DNA of 9,464 nt from JAAFKA01 sp043748455 (lineage in GTDB: Bacteria; Bacteroidota; Bacteroidia; Cytophagales; Thermoflexibacteraceae), in contig JAYTNF010000400.1 in NCBI GenBank assembly GCA_043748455.1, positions 1 to 9,464 on the forward strand, read 5' to 3'. Positions 1 through 4,824 of the stretch are shown here, piece after piece; positions within the stretch are counted from its first letter, which is position 1, and every line of letters begins with the position of its first letter. The notes beneath the pieces are model-generated. The model was not told the origin of the DNA, did no database searches, and worked only from the letters and a program-made list of their open reading frames with translations. Made by a program: the position numbers and the translations under genes.

Positions 1-236
1 TAGAAGGCAAGGCTGATGTTCAAAATATTACAATTAGTGGTTCGGGTAATTTTAAAGGAAGGGACTTAGAAGGAAAAGAAGTAAAAGTAAGAATTAGTGG
101 TTCGGGTGATGCAACAGTTTGGGCAAGTGAAAGCATCGAGGCAAAAGTAAGTGGTTCGGGTGATGTTACCTACAAAGGTAATCCAAGCAAAGAAATTTCC
201 AAAATCAATGGTTCGGGAACAATAAAAAAAGGCTAA
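1..236 (+). CDS. DUF2807 / head GIN domain protein, C-terminal part (5' end outside window)
   Basis: The reading frame enters at base 3 and is open to a TAA at 234-236, giving 77 visible residues. They show a repetitive beta-rich pattern with the motif (I/V)SGSG at three places (ITISGSGNF, VRISGSGDA, AKVSGSGDV) and a degenerate fourth copy (KINGSGTI) close to the end. This is typical of the C-terminal half of the putative auto-transporter adhesin, head GIN domain family (DUF2807), whose members are usually exported proteins of about 200-250 residues that form a right-handed beta structure. The role of the family is not established. The motif is also repeated at DNA level: AGTGGTTCGGGT at 36-47, 96-107 and 150-161, and a variant at 207-218. 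The signal peptide and start lie outside the window. It converges with atpC. Confidence 0.85.
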   Translation, partial: EGKADVQNITISGSGNFKGRDLEGKEVKVRISGSGDATVWASESIEAKVSGSGDVTYKGNPSKEISKINGSGTIKKG

Positions 237-257
237 TAAATACACTTCAAATTACCT

Positions 258-315
258 TTTATTAAGTGCAAAACTTGTTAGGTTTTAAAACCTAACAAGT
301 TTTGCACTTAATAAA
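258..315. terminator. Perfect 58-nt palindrome between convergent genes, probable bidirectional terminator
   Basis: Bases 258-286 and 287-315 are exact reverse complements (29-bp arms, no spacer, centre GTTTTAAAAC). The palindrome begins 21 bases after the stop of the DUF2807 gene and ends directly against the stop codon of atpC at 316-318, so it sits where a terminator shared by two convergent genes would be. As RNA it would form a very stable hairpin on either strand. There is no clear U-run beyond either arm, so it is not a textbook intrinsic terminator, and the absence of any mismatch is more than termination needs. Confidence 0.6.
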
Positions 316-564
316 TTACTGTTTAATTACAGATTCTGCCAAAACAACAACTTTATTATGTTGTACTTCTATGACCCCAGAATCTATTAAAAAACGAAGG
401 TCAGTTTTGCCATCATCAACTTTTACAATACCTTTGTCTAAGGTACTTACAATGGCTGCATGGTTTTCAAGAACTTCAAAAGAGCCTTTGTTACCAGGTA
501 CTTGCACGCCTTTTACTTCACCCTCAAATACTTTTTGTTCAGGAGTTACAATTTCGAGATACAT
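316..564 (-). CDS. atpC: F1Fo ATP synthase subunit epsilon, short form
   Basis: The 82-residue product is the epsilon subunit of the F1 part of ATP synthase, which sits on the central stalk with gamma and couples rotation to catalysis at the inner face of the cytoplasmic membrane. The sequence opens with MYLEIVTPEQKVFEGEV and continues with the beta-sandwich signature VPGNKGSFEVLENHAAIVS (residues 22-40) and LDKGIVKV (42-49), which is the family pattern. The protein ends at the close of the N-terminal beta domain. The C-terminal two-helix domain that inhibits ATP hydrolysis in proteins of about 135 residues is missing, and I recall such short forms in Bacteroidota. No atpD is present upstream, where it is normally found: about 410 bases of non-coding DNA lie there instead. 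No clear Shine-Dalgarno sequence precedes the ATG. Confidence 0.93.
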   Translation of the reverse strand: MYLEIVTPEQKVFEGEVKGVQVPGNKGSFEVLENHAAIVSTLDKGIVKVDDGKTDLRFLIDSGVIEVQHNKVVVLAESVIKQ

Positions 565-802
565 ATTTTTATAAATGTTTAAATGCTTTTAGAGTTCGTA
601 AAGGTATTAAAATTCTAAATTTAAGATAACTATTTGGAAAAATATTTTTGAAATTAAAGAAATTATCGTAACATTTGTAAAAGTAGGATAGCGAAATTGC
701 AAAACTTTTTTATGGTTACCGCCCTAGTGTTTTCAGTAATTTAATTAATATACAAATTTTAGATAACATGTTTTTCCAAAAATATGATATGCATTATGGA
801 TT

Positions 803-920
803 TAAGTAATAGGACAAAATAAATGTATAACAGAATTTAGTCTGTAAAGTGTTGATTATCAAAACCTCACAGACCAAAGTCTATGGTACAAAATATACTT
901 TAAATCTGTCTTATTACTTA
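803..920. repeat. Nested inverted repeat, possible degraded small mobile repeat
   Basis: The outer arms TAAGTAATAGGACA (803-816) and TGTCTTATTACTTA (907-920) are reverse complements with one mismatch, which would be a G-U pair in RNA. Inside, TAGTCTGT (838-845) pairs with ACAGACCA (869-876) with one mismatch, and the second arm runs into a small hairpin AGACCAAAGTCT (871-882). The arrangement resembles, on a smaller scale, the nested element at 8375-8623, and the AGTCT/AGACC words are related to the hairpin core of the REP repeats at 3874-4804. It could equally be a transcript structure downstream of sufS. Confidence 0.45.
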
Positions 921-938
921 TTAAAGCATATACTTGGC

Positions 939-959
939 GAATTTATATTGCATAAATTC
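939..959 (-). terminator. Small hairpin just past sufS
   Basis: GAATTTAT (939-946) and ATAAATTC (952-959) form a perfect 8-bp stem with a 5-nt loop, beginning 17 bases beyond the sufS stop codon. The position fits a transcript end, but the stem is AT-rich and no U-run follows on the minus strand, so a terminator role is only a guess. Confidence 0.3.
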
Positions 960-976
960 TATTACACACAAATACA

Positions 977-2194
977 TTAACTCAATTTTTTCACTGTTTC
1001 TGCTAATTTATTTACAAAATATTCCACTTCTGATTTTGTATTATAAACCGCAAAAGATGCCCGAACTGTGCCTTCAATACCAAGACGTTTCATTAAAGGT
1101 TGGGTACAATGATGTCCTGTTCGGACTGCAATTCCTTGTGCGTCAAGCATCATACCAATATCTAAATGGTGTATGCCTTCAACAATAAAAGAAACAATAC
1201 TAGCTTTTTCTTTGGCTGTTCCAATTAATCTTAGTCCCTTTATTTGTGAAATTCCTTCAGTTGCTAACTTTGCTAATTCATTTTCATGGTTTGCAATGTC
1301 TGTTTTGCCAATGGCATTTATATATTTAATGGCAAAATTAAAAGCTATGGTATCTGCAATATTTGGTGTGCCTGCTTCAAATTTATATGGCAAAACATTG
1401 AAAGTTGTTTTTTCAAAACTTACTTCTTTTATCATTTCACCACCACCTAAAAACGGAGGTATTTCATTTAAAATAGCTGCTTTGCCATATAAAATACCAA
1501 TTCCTGTGGGTGCATATAGTTTATGTCCCGAAAAAATATAGAAATCACAGTCTAATTTTTGTACGTCAATGTCTAAATGTGGGGCAGATTGCGCACCGTC
1601 TAAAACTACTTTTGCACCAACTTTGTGGGCTGCTGTAATCATTTTTTCGACGGGATTTATTGTTCCCAAAGCATTAGAAATATGAACAACTGAAACCAAT
1701 TTCGTTTTTGGATTGAGCATTTTCTCAAAAGCATCATAATCTAATTCACCAGCATCATTTATGGGAATAATACGCAATTTTGCACCTTTTTCTTCGCATA
1801 ATAGCTGCCAAGGCACAATATTAGAATGATGTTCTAAGGTAGAAATAATAATTTCATCATCTTTTTCAATAAACTTTTTGCCAAAAGATGAGGCAATTAA
1901 ATTTAGACCTTCGGTAGTTCCTTTAATAAAAATGACTTCTTCTAAGGAATTTGCGTTGATAAATTTCCTAATAGTTTCTCTTGTTTCTTCAAAAGCTACT
2001 GTTGCTTTTTCGGCTAAGGTGTGTATGCCTCTGTGTATATTTGCGTTATAACCTGCATAATAATCACTAATTGCGTCTATAACTATTTGCGGTTTTTGTG
2101 AAGTTGCAGCATTATCAAAATAAACTAATGGGTGTCCTTGTATGGTTTGGTGCAAAACAGGAAAATCTTTGCGAATTGAATGAATATCTATCAT
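977..2194 (-). CDS. sufS: SufS-type (group II) cysteine desulfurase
   Basis: The 405-residue, PLP-dependent enzyme takes sulfur from L-cysteine as a persulfide, releasing alanine, and supplies it for iron-sulfur cluster assembly in the cytoplasm. The length fits SufS/CsdA. Visible active-site elements in order are YFDNAATSQKP (25-35), EHHSN with the PLP-stacking His at 123, VVLDGAQSAPH with Asp199 and Gln202 that hold the pyridine ring, FSGHK with the Schiff-base Lys225, and RTGHHC with the sulfur-accepting Cys363, followed by R378 in the substrate site. The short loop around the Cys (RTGHHCTQPLM) marks the SufS group rather than IscS. The ATG at 2194 is the natural start because the N-terminal MIDIHSIRKDFPVL matches the family. 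SufB, C, D, E or U are not adjacent, so it stands apart from a suf operon, unlike the common arrangement. Confidence 0.95.
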   Translation of the reverse strand: MIDIHSIRKDFPVLHQTIQGHPLVYFDNAATSQKPQIVIDAISDYYAGYNANIHRGIHTLAEKATVAFEETRETIRKFINANSLEEVIFIKGTTEGLNLIASSFGKKFIEKDDEIIISTLEHHSNIVPWQLLCEEKGAKLRIIPINDAGELDYDAFEKMLNPKTKLVSVVHISNALGTINPVEKMITAAHKVGAKVVLDGAQSAPHLDIDVQKLDCDFYIFSGHKLYAPTGIGILYGKAAILNEIPPFLGGGEMIKEVSFEKTTFNVLPYKFEAGTPNIADTIAFNFAIKYINAIGKTDIANHENELAKLATEGISQIKGLRLIGTAKEKASIVSFIVEGIHHLDIGMMLDAQGIAVRTGHHCTQPLMKRLGIEGTVRASFAVYNTKSEVEYFVNKLAETVKKLS

Positions 2195-2255
2195 AATTTA
2201 TTACTTATTTTTATATGTAGTTTCGTAACATATATTTTTGCTTTTTTGTTTACTA

Positions 2256-2288
2256 AACTTTTGGAAAGTTTAAAACTTTCCAAAAGTT
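2256..2288 (-). terminator. Near-perfect palindrome between transporter and sufS, possible terminator
   Basis: AACTTTTGGAAAGTTT (2256-2271) and AAACTTTCCAAAAGTT (2273-2288) are exact reverse complements around a single A. It lies 19 bases past the stop of the POT transporter gene (minus strand) and 61 bases before the sufS start, so it would end the transporter transcript and leave sufS to its own promoter. No U-run follows. Its style (long exact arms, GTTTnAAAC-like centre) is the same as the palindrome at 258-315 with different arm sequence. Confidence 0.5.
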
Positions 2289-2307
2289 ATATACTTATTA
2301 AAATATG

Positions 2308-3750
2308 TTAAGAAACTCCTTTCATCATTTTTTTCAACCAAGGAGAAAGTATAAATAAACAAATAGCTGCAATAAATGAAGTGCCAAGTAAGAACGGAAA
2401 TAGAGGAATTTGATATTCATCTAAATACACTTTTGCCATGCCTGCCAAATATTGTCCCATTGCAATACTTCCAAACCAGAGTCCCATCATTACAGATACA
2501 ATACGAGCAGGTGCAAGTTTGGTTATCATCGATAATCCGATTGGAGACAAACACAATTCCCCTATCGTATGGCAAAAATATACTGTTATTAACCAGAAAG
2601 GACTTACCAAACCTATTTTTGAATATCCATCAGCAAAATACATCACAATAAATCCAAGTCCTACAAAAGCTAAAGCTAAACTAAATTTTAGTGGAACATT
2701 TGGCTCCTTATTCATTTTACCCAAAAATACCCACGCCATAGCTACCAAAGGTGCAAAACCTATAATAAATAGTGCATTAATAGATTGGAATGTTGAGGCT
2801 GCAATATCAAAACCTAATATTGTTCTATCTGTATTATTTGCCGCAAAAAGGCTAAATGTACCACCAGCTTGTTCAAATCCTGCCCAAAATATCATATTAA
2901 AGAATAGAAGTACAAAAATAACTCCAATACGACTCCATTCATTAGAACCTTTAATATTTGTTGTAAGCATATAAATAAGTAAACCAATACCAATAACAGC
3001 AGCAGCTTTTTTAATTATATCTCTTATATCTTGTGAAATTATAGACCAAAATTCAAGTACTCCAAAAACGAATACAGCCGAAATAACAATATAAATTAGA
3101 ATATCAATATAATCTTTAGCAATAAGGGTAGCTTGTGTATGTTTGGTAGCTGGTGGTAAGCCTGCATTGCCTAAAACTGCACTGCCAAAGAAAAATACCA
3201 CAACACCAATAAGCATGCCCACACCTGCGGCTGCAAAACCATAACCCCAAGCAACTTGCTCACCCAAAGGGCCACAGATTAAAGGAGAAAGAAAAGCACC
3301 TAAATTAATGCCCATGTAGAAAATTGTAAAACCACCATCTCTACGAGAATCATTGGCTTCGTATAAATCTCCAACAACAGTAGAAATATTTGGTTTGAAA
3401 AAGCCATTTCCCACAATAATTAACCCTAAACCGATATTTAAGAAATCGGGACTTGCTGCTAATGTAAATTGTCCCATTGCCATGAGAACACCACCAATAA
3501 AAACAGCTTTTCGTTGCCCTAAAACCTTATCAGCTAACAAACCACCAATAATAGGTGTAACATATACCAGAGAGGTAACAATAGCATAAATTTCTAAAGC
3601 TGCATTTTCAGTTAGCTTAAATTGACGTACTAAATAGAGGATTAATAAAGCTCGCATGCCATAAAAGCTAAATCTTTCCCACATTTCTGTAAAAAAAAGA
3701 AGATAAAGCCCTTTGGGTTGTGAGGTGTCTTTGGTTAATGTTGGTGTCAT
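2308..3750 (-). CDS. POT/PTR family proton-coupled di-/tripeptide transporter
   Basis: The 480-residue product is an inner-membrane major-facilitator-type symporter of the proton-dependent oligopeptide transporter (PTR2/POT) family, which imports short peptides with protons. Family motifs are clear: the TM1 motif EMWERFSFYG (22-31, the ExxERFxYY motif with Phe replacing the first Tyr), GNGFFKPN with the conserved TM4 Lys120, the PTR2 signature FYMGINLGAFLSP (144-156), FEQAGG in TM7 (Glu293), and GELCLSPIGLS in TM10 (Glu398). Many hydrophobic segments fit 12-14 helices. The frame stays open upstream to a TTG at 3942, but that stretch would translate a REP hairpin and an A/T-rich leader. The ATG at 3750 (MTPTLTKDTSQPKGLYLLFF) matches the family start. 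A candidate promoter is at 3825-3832. The exact substrate cannot be told. Confidence 0.92.
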   Translation of the reverse strand: MTPTLTKDTSQPKGLYLLFFTEMWERFSFYGMRALLILYLVRQFKLTENAALEIYAIVTSLVYVTPIIGGLLADKVLGQRKAVFIGGVLMAMGQFTLAASPDFLNIGLGLIIVGNGFFKPNISTVVGDLYEANDSRRDGGFTIFYMGINLGAFLSPLICGPLGEQVAWGYGFAAAGVGMLIGVVVFFFGSAVLGNAGLPPATKHTQATLIAKDYIDILIYIVISAVFVFGVLEFWSIISQDIRDIIKKAAAVIGIGLLIYMLTTNIKGSNEWSRIGVIFVLLFFNMIFWAGFEQAGGTFSLFAANNTDRTILGFDIAASTFQSINALFIIGFAPLVAMAWVFLGKMNKEPNVPLKFSLALAFVGLGFIVMYFADGYSKIGLVSPFWLITVYFCHTIGELCLSPIGLSMITKLAPARIVSVMMGLWFGSIAMGQYLAGMAKVYLDEYQIPLFPFLLGTSFIAAICLFILSPWLKKMMKGVS

Positions 3751-3824
3751 AAAATGCTGTAATTTGTGTTTTAAAGTGAATAATAGATTAAGTTTGTAAA
3801 GAAATAGATTAATAATAAGATTTA

Positions 3825-3832
3825 CAAATTTA
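3825..3832 (-). promoter_or_regulatory. Candidate -7 box for the peptide transporter gene
   Basis: On the minus strand these bases read TAAATTTG, an exact match to the Bacteroidota -7 consensus TAnnTTTG, giving a leader of about 70 nt before the ATG at 3750. No good TTG/TTTG -33 element is seen at the expected distance, so this is a moderate call. Confidence 0.4.
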
Positions 3833-3857
3833 TAATTAGTAGATATGAAATATATAC

Positions 3858-3865
3858 TATATTTG
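3858..3865 (+). promoter_or_regulatory. Candidate -7 box for the RAYT gene
   Basis: TATATTTG matches TAnnTTTG exactly. Transcription would start about 8 bases before the first REP hairpin, so both upstream hairpins would lie in the leader of the transposase mRNA. It is divergent from the box at 3825-3832, with 25 bases between them. No clear -33 element is present. Confidence 0.4.
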
Positions 3866-3873
3866 CAAGACTT

Positions 3874-3899
3874 ATGTAGTGTGGACTTCAGTCCACACA
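3874..3899 (+). repeat. Left terminal REP hairpin (type A) with GTAG foot
   Basis: GTAG (3876-3879) is followed directly by the hairpin TGTGGACT (3880-3887), loop TC, AGTCCACA (3890-3897). The whole 26 bases reappear inverted at 4779-4804 without a mismatch. Confidence 0.8.
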
Positions 3900-3919
3900 C
3901 TAATGTTATGGTGTCATGC

Positions 3920-3935
3920 GTGGACTGAAGTCCAC
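3920..3935 (+). repeat. Left inner REP hairpin (type B)
   Basis: GTGGACT (3920-3926), loop GA, AGTCCAC (3929-3935). The TGGACT of this hairpin begins 41 bases after the start of hairpin A (3880), exactly the spacing found in the right-hand pairs. It ends 14 bases before the transposase ATG and may affect its translation if transcribed. Confidence 0.75.
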
Positions 3936-3949
3936 AATACAAAAAAATT

Positions 3950-4624
3950 ATGTCTGTAAAACCAATAAAAACATATTATTACACTGGCTTACCACATATT
4001 CAGCCTATTGGTGAAGTGTTTTTTATTACTTTCCGATTAGCAGATTCGTTACCTTTGAAGGTAGTTGAGGAACTAAAACAAGAATATCAGCAACTAAAAT
4101 TAGCTTTTAACAAAATTATAACATCTACAGATAAGGAAAATTGTTGGAAGGAACAGAAACGATATTTTTCAAAATTTGATAATTTTTTAGATAGTTATAA
4201 AGGTGGAAATCATTGGCTAAAAAACTTAAAAATAGCAGACTTAATAGCACATAAGTTATTAGAATTTGACAAGAAATACTATGACTTATATGCCTATGTC
4301 ATTATGTCTAACCATGTACATATTTTAGTGGATTTTGGAAGACAACTTGATAATTTACCAGTAAATGTTATAATTACCCAAGATAATTATAAACCACTCT
4401 ATGAAGTAATGCGACTTATAAAAGGTGCTACTGCAAGGTATGCAAATCAAATACTTGCAAGAACTGGAAATAATTTTTGGCAAAGAGATAATTATGACCA
4501 CTATGTACGCAATGGAACAGAACTGAATAATATCGTCAATTACATAGTGCAAAACCCTGTAAAAGCTGGATTGGTGCAAAATTGGCAAGATTTTCCCTTT
4601 GTCTATGTAACAGAAAACCTGTAG
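3950..4624 (+). CDS. REP-associated tyrosine transposase (RAYT, TnpA-REP-like, Y1/HUH superfamily)
   Basis: The 224-residue protein belongs to the IS200/IS605-related Y1 transposase superfamily, in the RAYT branch that acts on REP hairpins. It shows the N-terminal strand motif FFITFRLADSLP (24-35), the metal-binding HUH motif in YVIMSNHVHILV (116-127, His122 and His124), and the C-terminal FWQRDNYDHYVRN (177-188) with the likely catalytic Tyr182 and Tyr185 as alternative, followed by IVNYIVQNPVKAGLV (195-209), a RAYT hallmark. All key residues are present and the length is normal for the family, so it appears intact. The ATG at 3950 is preceded by an A-rich run. The stop codon TAG (4622-4624) lies inside the GTAG foot of the next REP copy. 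Known RAYTs cleave and join single-stranded REP DNA; whether this one still moves its repeats cannot be told. Confidence 0.92.
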   Translation: MSVKPIKTYYYTGLPHIQPIGEVFFITFRLADSLPLKVVEELKQEYQQLKLAFNKIITSTDKENCWKEQKRYFSKFDNFLDSYKGGNHWLKNLKIADLIAHKLLEFDKKYYDLYAYVIMSNHVHILVDFGRQLDNLPVNVIITQDNYKPLYEVMRLIKGATARYANQILARTGNNFWQRDNYDHYVRNGTELNNIVNYIVQNPVKAGLVQNWQDFPFVYVTENL

Positions 4625-4650
4625 TGTGGACTTTAGTCCACACACTACAT
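4621..4650 (+). repeat. REP hairpin A next to the RAYT stop, GTAG and CTAC on its two sides
   Basis: GTAG (4621-4624) leads into TGTGGACT (4625-4632), loop TT, AGTCCACA (4635-4642), then CACTACAT. Because CTAC is the complement of GTAG, this copy carries the foot sequence on both sides and can be read as a REP in either orientation. The first three bases after G4621 are the stop codon of the transposase. Confidence 0.7.
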
Positions 4651-4780
4651 GACAAGATACATTAATGGACTGAAGTCCACACGTGATATAATGAGCTAAA
4701 TGTGTGGACTTTAGTCCACACACTACATGACAAGATACATTAATGGACTGAAGTCCACACGTGATATAATGAGCTAAATG
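4625..4780 (+). repeat. Exact 78-bp tandem duplication, each copy a hairpin pair (A plus B)
   Basis: Bases 4625-4702 and 4703-4780 are identical over all 78 positions. Each copy holds hairpin A (TGTGGACT-TT-AGTCCACA), a 23-base linker, hairpin B (TGGACT-GA-AGTCCA, at 4666-4679 in copy 1) and a 23-base tail with GTGATATAATGAGC. A third partial copy starts at 4781 and differs by GA for TT in the loop. This is the layout of a BIME, two REPs facing each other and amplified in tandem. The lack of any difference indicates a recent duplication. Confidence 0.9.
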
Positions 4781-4804
4781 TGTGGACTGAAGTCCACACT
4801 ACAT
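4779..4804 (-). repeat. Right terminal REP hairpin, exact inverse of the left end
   Basis: On the minus strand this reads as GTAG (4799-4802) followed by TGTGGACT-TC-AGTCCACA, identical over 26 bases to 3874-3899. It closes the repeat unit 20 bases before the mtaB ATG. Confidence 0.8.
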
Positions 4805-4824
4805 TTTTAATAAGCAATAAAAAA

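Larger units (their letters stand above)
565..976. other. Gene-free stretch with inverted repeats
   Basis: Between the start of atpC and the end of sufS (both on the minus strand) I see no convincing coding frame. The stretch is very AT-rich with stops in all frames. The half next to atpC should hold its promoter, but no clear TAnnTTTG box on the minus strand could be picked out. The half next to sufS contains a nested inverted repeat (803-920) and a small hairpin (939-959), listed separately. No tRNA or known RNA gene was recognised. Confidence 0.6.
3874..4804 (+). mobile_element. REP/RAYT unit: transposase flanked by paired hairpins with 26-bp terminal inverted repeats
   Basis: This 931-bp unit contains a single gene for a Y1/HUH-class transposase and copies of a short hairpin repeat on both sides. 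The first and last 26 bases (3874-3899, 4779-4804) are exact reverse complements, each holding the tetranucleotide GTAG (read inward) at the foot of the hairpin TGTGGACT-TC-AGTCCACA. A GTAG-type tetranucleotide next to the hairpin is how TnpA-REP proteins of enterobacteria recognise REPs. Left of the gene is one hairpin pair, and right of it are two identical pairs plus a final single hairpin. No target-site duplication is seen beyond the ends, as expected for single-strand HUH transposition. The unit sits between the divergent transporter gene and mtaB, ending 20 bases before the mtaB ATG. Confidence 0.7.

Noticed and set aside
2438..2974. Long plus-strand reading frame of 178 residues within the transporter gene.
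   Set aside because: It is antisense to a clear membrane transporter and has no recognisable domain of its own.
3751..3942. Longer start (TTG at 3942) for the peptide transporter, adding 64 residues.
   Set aside because: The added part translates the REP hairpin and an A/T-rich leader containing a good -7 box; the family start fits the ATG at 3750.
4355..4723. Minus-strand reading frame opposite the RAYT gene, containing repeated CGL(K/Q)ST peptides.
   Set aside because: The peptides are translations of the REP hairpins and the remainder is antisense to the transposase.
4621..4805. CRISPR array, because of regular palindromic repeats.
   Set aside because: The repeated unit is an exact 78-bp tandem copy including the would-be spacer, and no cas gene is near; it fits a REP/BIME cluster.
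3866..4812. Target-site duplication around the RAYT unit.
   Set aside because: Flanks (GCAAGACTT on the left, TTTTAATAA on the right) share no convincing direct repeat, as expected for HUH-type enzymes.
4780..4824. Longer start (GTG at 4780) for mtaB.
   Set aside because: It lies inside the terminal REP repeat; MKKVAFYTLGCK at 4825 is the standard N-terminus.
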